Shown here piece by piece: positions 17,141-24,711 of a DNA stretch of 64,000 nucleotides (the first letter of the stretch is position 1; each line of letters opens with the position of its first letter). The stretch lies in contig NZ_CP028365.1 in the NCBI RefSeq assembly GCF_003033925.1, positions 558,001-622,000 of the forward strand. Direction: 5' to 3'. The translations under genes were made by a program, and so were the position numbers. The DNA comes from Tannerella serpentiformis. Lineage in GTDB: Bacteria; Bacteroidota; Bacteroidia; Bacteroidales; Tannerellaceae. Below the pieces are notes generated by a model that saw only the letters and a program-made list of their open reading frames with translations, was not told the DNA's origin and did no database searches.

Positions 17141-19516
17141 ATGAAATCATCCCTTACCCTTTTCCTCGGCCTTGCCCTCTGCCCGATGCTTCACGCGCAG
17201 GACGGCCACACCAAACGCGAGTACACCAACTTCCAGGACACCACCTTCCGACTCGACGAGGTATCCGTCACCGCCACGCGCCAGCGGCCGATGTCAATCA
17301 CGAAGCTCGGTGTGCCCAATGCTTACCTGCCCGTATCGGGCTCCGTGATCCCCACCTCCATGCTCACAGACCGCGGCATCGTCAACCTGCAAGACGCCGT
17401 CAAGTTCCTGCCCGGCACCCGCATGCGCACTACTTATGGCGCCTACCAACAGTTCCAAGTGCGCGGCTTCGACCACACCCCGGTGATGATCGACGGTGTG
17501 CGTGACGAGCGCACCTCGATCAACAACTCCGCTCCGATGGGCGACTTAGCTTCCGTAGAGCGTATCGAGCTGCTCAAAGGCCCTGCCTCCGTGCTCTATG
17601 GCCACTCGACCGTCGGCGGCATCCTCAACATCATCCGTAAATCGCCTACCGCCCGCACGACGCTCAACACGCGCCTCACCTACGGCTCATGGAACGACCG
17701 CCGCGCCATGATCGACATAGGCGGACGACTCATCGGACCGTTCAACTACCGCGCCGTCCTCAACTGGCAAGACGTGGAGGGTTATCGCTACGCCAACGAC
17801 CGCCGCTTCTCGGGCTACGCCGCCATCGGTGCCCGCTGGGAGAATCAGGAGCTGGACATCCGCGGCGGCTTCAACCGTGACAGTTATGGCACGGATATCG
17901 GTCTGCCGAAGCTCATGGCTAACGACATCTTCAACGCCGACGGCACGCCGTATCTCTCCAAGGGCGAGAGCCTGCCGGGACTCAATCCTCGCTGGCGCTA
18001 CAATAATGAATCGGACTTCATGCTGCACCACGGCTCGAACGTATCGGTGAAGTACAACTACCGCTTCTCGCCCGCTTTCAAGCTCGAGAATCGATTGGCG
18101 TACACCTACGACAACATTGACTACTTCAGCACCGAGGAGCTCAGCTATCCCACCAGCGATGAGCCGATCTACAAGCATTACTATATGGCTGGCGGCAAGA
18201 AGAAGTTCATCGACCTCGACACCGTGCAGCTGACCTACCCGCTGCGATTCGCCTACACCGTGCACACCGTCAACGAGCAGCTCGAGGCTTCCGGTAGCGT
18301 CTCGCTCGGCCGCGGCATGAAGTACAATTACCTCGCGGGCTACAACTATGTCTATTTCTTCCGTGACACCTATCGCGGCTATGGCGGCGGTTACAAGCTC
18401 TCTGACCTGATCGAGGGCCCTGGGTTGAACTCTAAAGTGGCCGTCCGCAACCCGCACAGCATGGGTTACATGGAGCCTCATTTCAGCGGCGGAACGTCCA
18501 CGCGTAACTATACGCATAGCGTCTACCTGCAAAACCTCTTGGAGCTCTCTGAGAAGTTCAAAGTGATGGTCTCCGGCCGCTTCGATCAGTTCATTTTCAA
18601 GACCGCCACGGCCAAGATCAACCGCCTCAAGACGCGCGAATACAGCGAACTGCCGGACTACGACCAGACGTCTACCTCGGCCTTCACCTACCGCATCGGC
18701 GCCGTCTACCTGCCTACGCCGGGCCTCTCCCTCTATGGCTCATTCGCCAACTTCTTCCAGCCCTACCGCAACATCGTGAATACGGCCACCACGGTCTACA
18801 TCGGCGCCGACGGCAACCGCTTCTATCCGACCTCGGGCGAAGAAGCATTCAAAGCGCAGAAGGGGTATCAGGGTGAGATCGGTGCCCGTTACAACCTCAC
18901 GTCTCGCCTCCAGGCCACGGCCAGCCTCTTCTACATCCGCCGCGAAAACGAGAACAAGACGCTCAACAGTCGCTACGTCGATCCCACGGACGGGAAGACG
19001 AAGAGCGTGGTCGCTCAGGTGGCCGGATCAGACTCTAAGGGCCTTGAGGTGGAAGTGGCTTACACGCCGACGGAAGGTCTTTCACTCCTGGCCGGCTACG
19101 GCTACACCGACGCCCGTATCCGCAAGTTCAGCTTCAGCCCCGAACGCCTGATCGAAGACGGGTTCATGGACAAGGGAACCAAAATGCAGGACGGCATGCG
19201 CCAGGCCGGTATCCCCATGAACACGTTCTACCTCGCAGCCGGCTACACCTTCACCCGCGGACCGCTCCAGGGCCTCGGCTTGAACGCCACGGCCAACTAC
19301 ATGGATAACGTCTACCGCGACCTGAACAAGACCCTCATCTACGGCGCCTATTGGGACACCGACCTCGGCATCGCTTATCGCCTGAAGAATGGTATTCGTC
19401 TGCAAGTGAACATCAACAACGTCCTCGACGACCGCACCTTTACGCAGTCGCTCGGCACACAGATCACGCCCCGCACACCGCGCAGCTACTTGTTTACGAT
19501 CGGGTACAGTCTGTAA
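17141..19516 (+). CDS. TonB-dependent siderophore-type receptor, copy 2
   Basis: 791 residues with the same layout as copy 1: signal peptide, the KREYTNFQDTTF segment, plug with FQVRGFDHTP and ERIELLKGPASVLYGHSTVGG, then the barrel ending PRSYLFTIGYSL. The pair is strongly similar near the N-terminus and diverges in the extracellular loops, as expected if the copies serve different ligands. It is followed by a PepSY gene, giving a second receptor-PepSY module. Confidence 0.88.
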   Translation: MKSSLTLFLGLALCPMLHAQDGHTKREYTNFQDTTFRLDEVSVTATRQRPMSITKLGVPNAYLPVSGSVIPTSMLTDRGIVNLQDAVKFLPGTRMRTTYGAYQQFQVRGFDHTPVMIDGVRDERTSINNSAPMGDLASVERIELLKGPASVLYGHSTVGGILNIIRKSPTARTTLNTRLTYGSWNDRRAMIDIGGRLIGPFNYRAVLNWQDVEGYRYANDRRFSGYAAIGARWENQELDIRGGFNRDSYGTDIGLPKLMANDIFNADGTPYLSKGESLPGLNPRWRYNNESDFMLHHGSNVSVKYNYRFSPAFKLENRLAYTYDNIDYFSTEELSYPTSDEPIYKHYYMAGGKKKFIDLDTVQLTYPLRFAYTVHTVNEQLEASGSVSLGRGMKYNYLAGYNYVYFFRDTYRGYGGGYKLSDLIEGPGLNSKVAVRNPHSMGYMEPHFSGGTSTRNYTHSVYLQNLLELSEKFKVMVSGRFDQFIFKTATAKINRLKTREYSELPDYDQTSTSAFTYRIGAVYLPTPGLSLYGSFANFFQPYRNIVNTATTVYIGADGNRFYPTSGEEAFKAQKGYQGEIGARYNLTSRLQATASLFYIRRENENKTLNSRYVDPTDGKTKSVVAQVAGSDSKGLEVEVAYTPTEGLSLLAGYGYTDARIRKFSFSPERLIEDGFMDKGTKMQDGMRQAGIPMNTFYLAAGYTFTRGPLQGLGLNATANYMDNVYRDLNKTLIYGAYWDTDLGIAYRLKNGIRLQVNINNVLDDRTFTQSLGTQITPRTPRSYLFTIGYSL

Positions 19517-19534
19517 TCTGTTCTTTTTATGCCT

Positions 19535-19569
19535 GGGGGCGGATCAGCAATGATTCGCCCCCTCTATTT
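19535..19569 (+). terminator. Hairpin with T-rich tail after receptor copy 2
   Basis: GGGGGCGGATCA and TGATTCGCCCCC pair (one G-T) over a GCAA tetraloop (19535-19562), followed by TCTATTTTA. Probably a partial terminator before the PepSY gene. Confidence 0.65.
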
Positions 19570-19605
19570 TATCTCACCCTCTAAAGATTCAAACCTTCAT
19601 CCGCT

Positions 19606-21108
19606 ATGTTCACCCGCTTTATGTTCACCCTGCATCGTGTCACGGGCACGCTGCTGAGTCTACTCTTCGTCGCCTGGTTCGTCTCCGGGATTGTGATGAT
19701 GTACCACGGCTTCCCACGCGTCACAGCCGACGATCGACTCGCCCGACTCGACCCCTTAGACACGGCCGATCTGCCTCCGGTCGAGTCCGTGCTTTGCCGA
19801 GTGCCCGACTCGCTCGGCCACATCGACGGACTTTCCGTCAGCCGTTATCTCGGGCAGACGGTCTTTGAGGTGCACGCTGGCGACGAGACACTCCGCCTCC
19901 CGGCCGACAGCACCCAGTCGCTGCCCACCATCGACGCAGCCTACCTCCGCCGCGTGGCCGCCGCGTGGTGCGACGCACCCATAGCCGCCGTCGACACCCT
20001 CCGCGACCTCGACCAGTGGATCCCCTTCGGCCGACTGCGCGAGGAGCTGCCCATCCTCCGCTTCCGCTTTGCCGACGCCGACCATACGCAGCTCTACGTC
20101 GCCTCACGCACCGGCGAAGTGCTCCAACGCACCACCCTCAAAGAGCGCATCTGGGCTTGGCTCGGGCCCATCCCGCATTGGGTCTACTTCACCCGCCTCA
20201 GGCAGGACGTCGACCTCTGGCGCCGCACCGTCATCTGGCTCTCCGGCATTGGTTGCATCATGGTCATCGCCGGCCTCTACGTCGGCATCTACACCACCGT
20301 CCAGGCGCGGCGCCGCCGACAGAAACGGTTCATCCCTTACAAAAAGCGGTGGTATTACTGGCACCACCTCACGGGGCTCGTCTTCGGCCTCTTCACCCTC
20401 ACGTGGGCCTTCAGCGGCATGATGTCGCTGGCCGATCCGCCCGAATGGTTTATGCCGCAACATGCGCCCTCGGCCGCCCAAGACACGATCAAGGCCCTCG
20501 CGCCCAACCCCGCGTCGTACCCGATGGACTACCGCGAGGCCTTTACGACGGACTATACCTACTTCGAAGCGCCCATCACGCAGATCCGCTGGACGCACTT
20601 CTTCGGCCGCCCCGCTTATGAGGTGCGTCTACAAGACGAAAAAGAGGGACAGACCTTGGACGCCACTACGCTCCGTCCGCTGGCTCTCACCCGCGAGCAA
20701 GTGACCGAAGCCGTTCGGCGACTCCACGCTTCAGACGCCCAACTCAGCACGGAATCGATGGTAGACTATGACACCTATTACTTCGACCGCAAGGGGCGCC
20801 TCCCGCTGCCCGTCTACCGCATTCGCGTAGCCGACGCCGATCATACCACGTACTACATCAACCCCGCGAACGGCCAGCTGCGCGACTACAGCGACCACCG
20901 CCGCGCGGGCTTTTGGATGTACAAGGGGCTGCACAGTCTACGGTTCCCGTTCCTGATCGATCATCCCGCGCTGTGGACGGTCGTCATGTGGGTGTTACTG
21001 CTTGGCGGCACGGCCGTTTCGGTCAGCGGCTTTGTCCTCGGCCTGCGTTACATCGGCCGTCTCTTCCGCCGCAAGCGACGGGGAAAACGAAAAGCTGGAG
21101 ACGTGTAG
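19606..21108 (+). CDS. PepSY-associated transmembrane protein, second copy
   Basis: 500 residues, homologous to the 11646-13103 product. Membrane segments lie near residues 10-33, 205-230, 245-268 and 455-480, again with His-containing boundaries (TLHRVTG, YYWHHLTG, KGLHSL) that may be haem or metal ligands. The C-terminus is highly basic (RRKRRGKRKAGDV), hence cytoplasmic. Likely the inner-membrane reductase partner of the two receptors upstream. Confidence 0.82.
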   Translation: MFTRFMFTLHRVTGTLLSLLFVAWFVSGIVMMYHGFPRVTADDRLARLDPLDTADLPPVESVLCRVPDSLGHIDGLSVSRYLGQTVFEVHAGDETLRLPADSTQSLPTIDAAYLRRVAAAWCDAPIAAVDTLRDLDQWIPFGRLREELPILRFRFADADHTQLYVASRTGEVLQRTTLKERIWAWLGPIPHWVYFTRLRQDVDLWRRTVIWLSGIGCIMVIAGLYVGIYTTVQARRRRQKRFIPYKKRWYYWHHLTGLVFGLFTLTWAFSGMMSLADPPEWFMPQHAPSAAQDTIKALAPNPASYPMDYREAFTTDYTYFEAPITQIRWTHFFGRPAYEVRLQDEKEGQTLDATTLRPLALTREQVTEAVRRLHASDAQLSTESMVDYDTYYFDRKGRLPLPVYRIRVADADHTTYYINPANGQLRDYSDHRRAGFWMYKGLHSLRFPFLIDHPALWTVVMWVLLLGGTAVSVSGFVLGLRYIGRLFRRKRRGKRKAGDV

Positions 21109-21113
21109 GCCGG

Positions 21114-21305
21114 GGTACACGTGGGGAACCGAATAATCGTACCCGGGTAGAGGCGTATTGCATACGGGCGTCTGCGGACGCCGGCGAATTTGGCCGGGTA
21201 CCTGTGGGGCGAATGCAATTCGCCCCTACAACCGGATACAAAAAAGCCGGGTACATGTGAATCGAATCAACATGTACCCGGCCAATTTGGCAGGCGTCCC
21301 TGACG
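21114..21305. repeat. Cluster of REP-like elements
   Basis: Several dispersed-repeat words occur in a row: GGCGTCTGCGGACGCCGG with CGAATTTGGCCGGGTAC, GGGGCGAATGCAATTCGCCCC, and at the far end GGCCAATTTGGCAGGCGTCC. They mirror the elements at 7266-7487 on the other side of the uptake cluster. Confidence 0.75.
21238..21282 (-). terminator. Terminator for the minus-strand DUF6261 gene, built from a REP element
   Basis: GCCGGGTACATGT (21246-21258) pairs perfectly with ACATGTACCCGGC (21270-21282). On the minus strand the hairpin is followed by six T (the A run before 21246). It lies 27 bp past the stop codon of the gene at 21309. Confidence 0.85.
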
Positions 21306-21308
21306 CCC

Positions 21309-22271
21309 CTATTCCTCCGGCAACGTGATGTCAGGGTTACCGTCGTCACCCGGTTTCTTCGGATCCTTCGGTTTCTCGTCCGGTTTCTTGGGCTGTTCGC
21401 CAGCGCCACCACCGGGCTTCTCCGGCTGCTTCGGTTCCTTCGGCTGATCGGGAGTCTTGGGGTCCTTGGGTTGCTTGGGGTCTTTCGGTTGCTTGGGCTC
21501 TTTAGGAGCGTTCGGATCCTTAGGCTTGCGACTGGCCAAGATCTGACGCTGGTTGCCCTTAATGTCGATCACAACCTTATTCATACGATCGACGAGCTGC
21601 TCAATCATCGCCTTGTCCTCGTCGGCCGTAGCGGTGAGGTAGGCTGACTGAATGTACTGGCAAACGACATCGTAGGCGGCGTCAGTCAGCGGACGCACCT
21701 GCTGAGCTGTCGGGAGTTTCTCGTCGGAGGTTTGGATACGGCGATCGGTGCGGAGCTTTTCGTACTCCTCATTGACGGTATGCAGTCGCGTCAGAACGTC
21801 GGTGAGGCCAACGGCTGCAATGTCCGCCGTCTTTGTCTTCATGTCGTCTTCCAAGCCGCGTATACCCACACTTTCCATTTCGAACGGGCGACTGCGGAGG
21901 TTGGTGTACGGTTTCAGTTTGGCCTCGAGGCGTAGCGCGGCTTCGCGGGTAGCTTCCGTGGGCGAGTACTTCAAACCGCTGACGACATGAAAGATGCCGT
22001 CCAGCAGGTTGTCGCGTTCGTTGTCCAGAGCCAGCATTTTGGCGGTACGCTCGGAAGCGGCCGATTGTTCGACGAGCTTCGTCTGCGCGCCGATCGTCGT
22101 GTCCCAAGCGTTCATCACTGTGACAGGGATTTTGAGCTTTGTCTGATCCACCGCCTTCACCAGTCCGTATTGCAGGTAGTGAAACTGGGTGTGGAGCGAG
22201 ATGTTCAACATCTGTCTGTTGCCCCCTTCAAATTTCATGACCCGGGGCAAGGTCACTTCGAGTATTTTCAT
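21309..22271 (-). CDS. DUF6261-like protein with Lys/Pro-rich tail, inverted partner of 6340-7272
   Basis: 320 residues from the ATG at 22269-22271; the frame extends upstream into repeat DNA. The first 250 residues share QFHYLQYGLVK, an ERDNLL block and an IRGLEDD block with the 6340-7272 product. The tail of KEPKQPKDPKTPDQPK repeats ending GNPDITLPEE is almost the same. The two genes face each other across the whole metal-uptake cluster. Function unknown. Confidence 0.7.
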   Translation of the reverse strand: MKILEVTLPRVMKFEGGNRQMLNISLHTQFHYLQYGLVKAVDQTKLKIPVTVMNAWDTTIGAQTKLVEQSAASERTAKMLALDNERDNLLDGIFHVVSGLKYSPTEATREAALRLEAKLKPYTNLRSRPFEMESVGIRGLEDDMKTKTADIAAVGLTDVLTRLHTVNEEYEKLRTDRRIQTSDEKLPTAQQVRPLTDAAYDVVCQYIQSAYLTATADEDKAMIEQLVDRMNKVVIDIKGNQRQILASRKPKDPNAPKEPKQPKDPKQPKDPKTPDQPKEPKQPEKPGGGAGEQPKKPDEKPKDPKKPGDDGNPDITLPEE

Positions 22272-22450
22272 TTCTCTCAGGGTGTTTATTAACCATGCAA
22301 AGGTGCATGAAATGCCAGAAGATTCGATGCTCCCCCTGAATTGGAGCAAGATGTTTTTGAAGCAGAAAGGTCGTCCTCAAACACGAAATGGATCTCTGCT
22401 CCCGTGAAACGCCAAAATGAAACGCGAAACCGATCGCTGATTTCCAAAAA

Positions 22451-22741
22451 CGCCTTCCCGCCGCGGGAAACCGATCAAAACTTCCGAAAAACGCCTTCCC
22501 GCGGCGGGAAATGGGGTAAATTCTCAGAAAAACGCCTTCCCGCGGCGGGAAATGGGAAAAATTCTCAGAAAAACGGTTTCCCGCGGCGGGAAAGCGATAA
22601 AATCTCCCGAAAAACGGTTTCGTGCGGCGGGAAGGCGGTAAAATTTGCTGGAGATCGGTTTCCCGCGGCGGGAAATGGGGCAAATTCTCCGAAAAACGCT
22701 TTCCGCCGCGCGAAGAGCATTTTCAAGAAGCCGCCGTCCCC
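22451..22741. repeat. Tandem array C: seven 41-bp units, GC-rich dyads
   Basis: The dyad recurs with its reference T at 22455, 22496, 22537, 22578, 22619, 22660 and 22701, always 41 bp apart; a degenerate, slightly out-of-phase eighth follows near 22736. Most units carry TTCCCGC-N-GCGGGAA (7-bp arms, 1-bp centre) next to a TCTCAGAAAAAC spacer. That spacer resembles array B's CTCACGAAAAAC. The array lies 180 bp upstream of the minus-strand DUF6261 start. Confidence 0.95.
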
Positions 22742-23031
22742 GCCGCGGGAAGGTACAGGGTTGCGATTCCTTATCTATTTCTTTCGCGGGGTATAATGTC
22801 GATAGTGTAAGCTGTAATGGTTCATTTTCTTCTTTTCTGAAGGGTGATTGCGGCGACAAAAGTAACCGGAGATGTGAAATGTGAAAATCGTATGACTACA
22901 CCTCCCTTATAGAGGTCAAAAAGGGGCGACCACTGAGGGCCGCCCCACACGTACGATTGCACCACCAGATTCACTTACCCGCTTATGCCTATTGCGATAA
23001 TAGGGCTATGGGGTGGGGCGCGGAGGGTTAA
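22742..23031. other. Intergenic region with no recognised gene
   Basis: This is the 3' side of both array C and the small-gene operon. Near 22920-22945 a weak G/C-rich inverted pair (GGGGCGACCA and GGCCGCCCC) may be a terminator remnant for the minus-strand operon. Nothing else stands out. Confidence 0.35.
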
Positions 23032-23160
23032 TCAGTTCTTCTTGTTTCCGGACAACACGTTCAAGACAAGTCCTACTGCAGTAGCGACCTCGATCACGAC
23101 TTTGGCGATCTCGCCAACCGTCTTGACATGCTTCTTTGTGTTCTCAATTTTTTGTCCCAT
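23032..23160 (-). CDS. 42-residue peptide, last gene of a small-protein operon
   Basis: The ATG is at 23158-23160 and TGA at 23032-23034. The peptide starts MGQKIENTKKHVKTVGE, continues as a hydrophobic helix (IAKVVIEVATAVGLVLNVL) and ends GNKKN, so it is amphipathic or membrane-active. Its first 17 residues match the 30-residue peptide at 23887-23979 at M1, I5, N7, K9, H11, K13, V15 and E17. No known family. Confidence 0.55.
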   Translation of the reverse strand: MGQKIENTKKHVKTVGEIAKVVIEVATAVGLVLNVLSGNKKN

Positions 23161-23267
23161 AAGAAATCTCGTTATTCAGTTAGTAGTATGAAGCTCCAAG
23201 TCATGCCACAAAAGCATGCCCCGTCGCTGTTTCCCTTTTATTCATTCCGTGACTATCATTGGAGGGC

Positions 23268-23555
23268 TTACTTCGACCGTACATCAAAATCGTCGTCGAT
23301 AATGCCCTTGTTAGTAAGTCGAATGTCAACCGTACTAAAATTCCCAGCTTTCAAATTCTCTTCAGTAAGCCGCGTGATACTTGACCGTTGTCGCCGCTCT
23401 TCGCTCTTCTTCTGCATGAATGCCGAAGCCGCACCGATTCCCTTCGCGATGTTTGCGATGTCATCACCATGCTTATCTATAAAGTTGTGTGCGGACTTGA
23501 ACCGCTCCTTGGTTGCGAACTTGCCCAGCATGAGGGCTGCTTTTATTAAATCCAT
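23268..23555 (-). CDS. Small hypothetical protein, 95 residues
   Basis: A soluble, charged protein without signal peptide. The first half is helical (MDLIKAALMLGKFATKERF); the middle has GDDIANIAKGIGAASAF; the end is acidic (IIDDDFDVRSK). It starts 28 bp after the DUF1232 gene's stop, so it is cotranscribed. Not recognised. Confidence 0.6.
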   Translation of the reverse strand: MDLIKAALMLGKFATKERFKSAHNFIDKHGDDIANIAKGIGAASAFMQKKSEERRQRSSITRLTEENLKAGNFSTVDIRLTNKGIIDDDFDVRSK

Positions 23556-23583
23556 GAGTGTAGATAATCTAAAGCCCCCCTTG

Positions 23584-23883
23584 TTACGAGGCTACGAGTT
23601 TGTAAACCAATCCACCCAGCAAGGCTATCAATAGCACAGCTATACCTCCCAGCAACCACAGTGTCCACTTGAAGAATTTCAGTATCCCTGCAAAGGCCGC
23701 ATTGCTATCTTGAGCGAATCCTTGCATGACGCCCAATATGCTGCCTCCGGTAAACACCAAATCATCTACCCAGCCAAACACCGGCACGACGTCCGGCAAT
23801 ATGTCAACCGGACTGATCCCATATAAAACACCTAATACACCGATAATAATCGGCACAATCTTGTTACTGCTTTCTCCTGCCAT
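23584..23883 (-). CDS. DUF1232 (YkvA-like) small membrane protein
   Basis: 99 residues. The diagnostic DUF1232 core YGISPVDILPDVVPVFGWVD is at about residues 21-40, followed by a Gly-rich stretch and a C-terminal transmembrane segment (WTLWLLGGIAVLLIALLGG). DUF1232 proteins are widespread small membrane-associated proteins without a settled role. It starts only 3 bp after the stop of the 30-residue peptide gene. Confidence 0.85.
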   Translation of the reverse strand: MAGESSNKIVPIIIGVLGVLYGISPVDILPDVVPVFGWVDDLVFTGGSILGVMQGFAQDSNAAFAGILKFFKWTLWLLGGIAVLLIALLGGLVYKLVAS

Positions 23884-23886
23884 AGT

Positions 23887-23979
23887 TCAATTAGTTGTTT
23901 GGGGAGTGCATACGAAAGATCTAACAACCTCATGGACATACTTCAGATGTCCCTTTACATTTCTAATTTCCTTTCTCAT
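23887..23979 (-). CDS. 30-residue peptide related to the one at 23032
   Basis: The ATG is at 23977-23979 and TGA at 23887-23889. It begins MRKEIRNVKGHLKYVHE, sharing eight of the first 17 positions with the 42-residue peptide, in an alternating pattern. The rest (VVRSFVCTPQTTN) lacks the hydrophobic helix. It sits 3 bp before the DUF1232 gene and 41 bp after the zinc-ribbon gene. Confidence 0.45.
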   Translation of the reverse strand: MRKEIRNVKGHLKYVHEVVRSFVCTPQTTN

Positions 23980-24020
23980 ATAATACCTATCTATTAGTTG
24001 GTGCTTCATTGTACTCTTTT

Positions 24021-24281
24021 CTACAGCGCCGGCTCATGGTGGCCGCGATGGTGACCCTTGGGATGGTGTACGCAGGTGGAGGCCGTCAGGCGATCGATCG
24101 TGCGGGCTTCCGCGCCGCAGTATTTGCAGGTGTAGACCGTCTTCTCGGTCCCCTCATAGAGTTTGTGTTTCCCTCGGACGGGGCCGTCGGGGTGGCGCGC
24201 ACACAGTCCTGCTCGCGTCAGCTCACTGACGCTCTTGAACGACTGGCCGCAGTAGGCACAATAACATTTTCCGTTACTCAT
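24021..24281 (-). CDS. Small double zinc-ribbon protein
   Basis: 86 residues from the ATG at 24279-24281 (MSNGKCYC); the frame is open upstream but without family character. Two repeats of a CxxC...C(x)2-3HP module are seen: CAYCGQSF...LCARHP and CKYCGAEA...TCVHHP, each with four likely zinc ligands. The tail is His-rich (GHHRGHHEP). It resembles small zinc-finger proteins of Bacteroidetes of unknown role. First gene of a five-gene minus-strand set. Confidence 0.75.
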   Translation of the reverse strand: MSNGKCYCAYCGQSFKSVSELTRAGLCARHPDGPVRGKHKLYEGTEKTVYTCKYCGAEARTIDRLTASTCVHHPKGHHRGHHEPAL

Positions 24282-24632
24282 ATTTCGTGCTTGTTTGTTT
24301 CTCAGTTCTCCCTCCCCAACGGACACACCGACACGGCACGCATCCCCGGCAAAAGGGTGCGCGAACATGGCTGCGGACGGCAACAAGCATCCGCAGACAA
24401 GTAGGAGTCCGTAAATAATGGGCTTAACTGTTAAATAGGGGGGGGGTATTTTTAACAACCAGATCGCCAAACGCCTGCATAGGCGCTTGTTCGTGCAGCT
24501 CGTCGGAGGAGTGCGGTATGTCGAGGCTTGAAATAGTCATTCGGTTCTGTGTGGATCGGATGGTTGTCGTTTTTCTTCTTGCGGCCGCAAATATAGGTGG
24601 GGGGATCTAACGGCTAAAATCAAAAGCTAAAA
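24282..24632. other. Intergenic region upstream of the small-protein operon
   Basis: About 350 bp between the small-protein operon and the ppiD terminator. The open frame that extends the zinc-ribbon gene upstream to 24470 includes a signal-like stretch but seems to be by-product. Presumably it holds the operon promoter on the minus strand; I could not fix a convincing -7/-33 pair. Confidence 0.4.
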
Positions 24633-24672
24633 AAACTGCCGCAACGACTTTCGTCGCTACGGCAGCAAAAAA
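24629..24672 (-). terminator. Terminator downstream of ppiD
   Basis: CTGCCG and CGGCAG (24636-24665) flank an inner CGAC/GTCG pairing, with A runs on the left and right, so it can end transcription on both strands. It is 40 bp past the ppiD stop. Confidence 0.85.
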
Positions 24673-24711
24673 ATTATGTACAAAGTGCCTCCTCAGAGAG
24701 AGGAGGAAGTA

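Noticed and set aside
22228-22859. Arg/Pro-rich minus-strand proteins near 22.5 kb
   Set aside because: Pure translation of array C.
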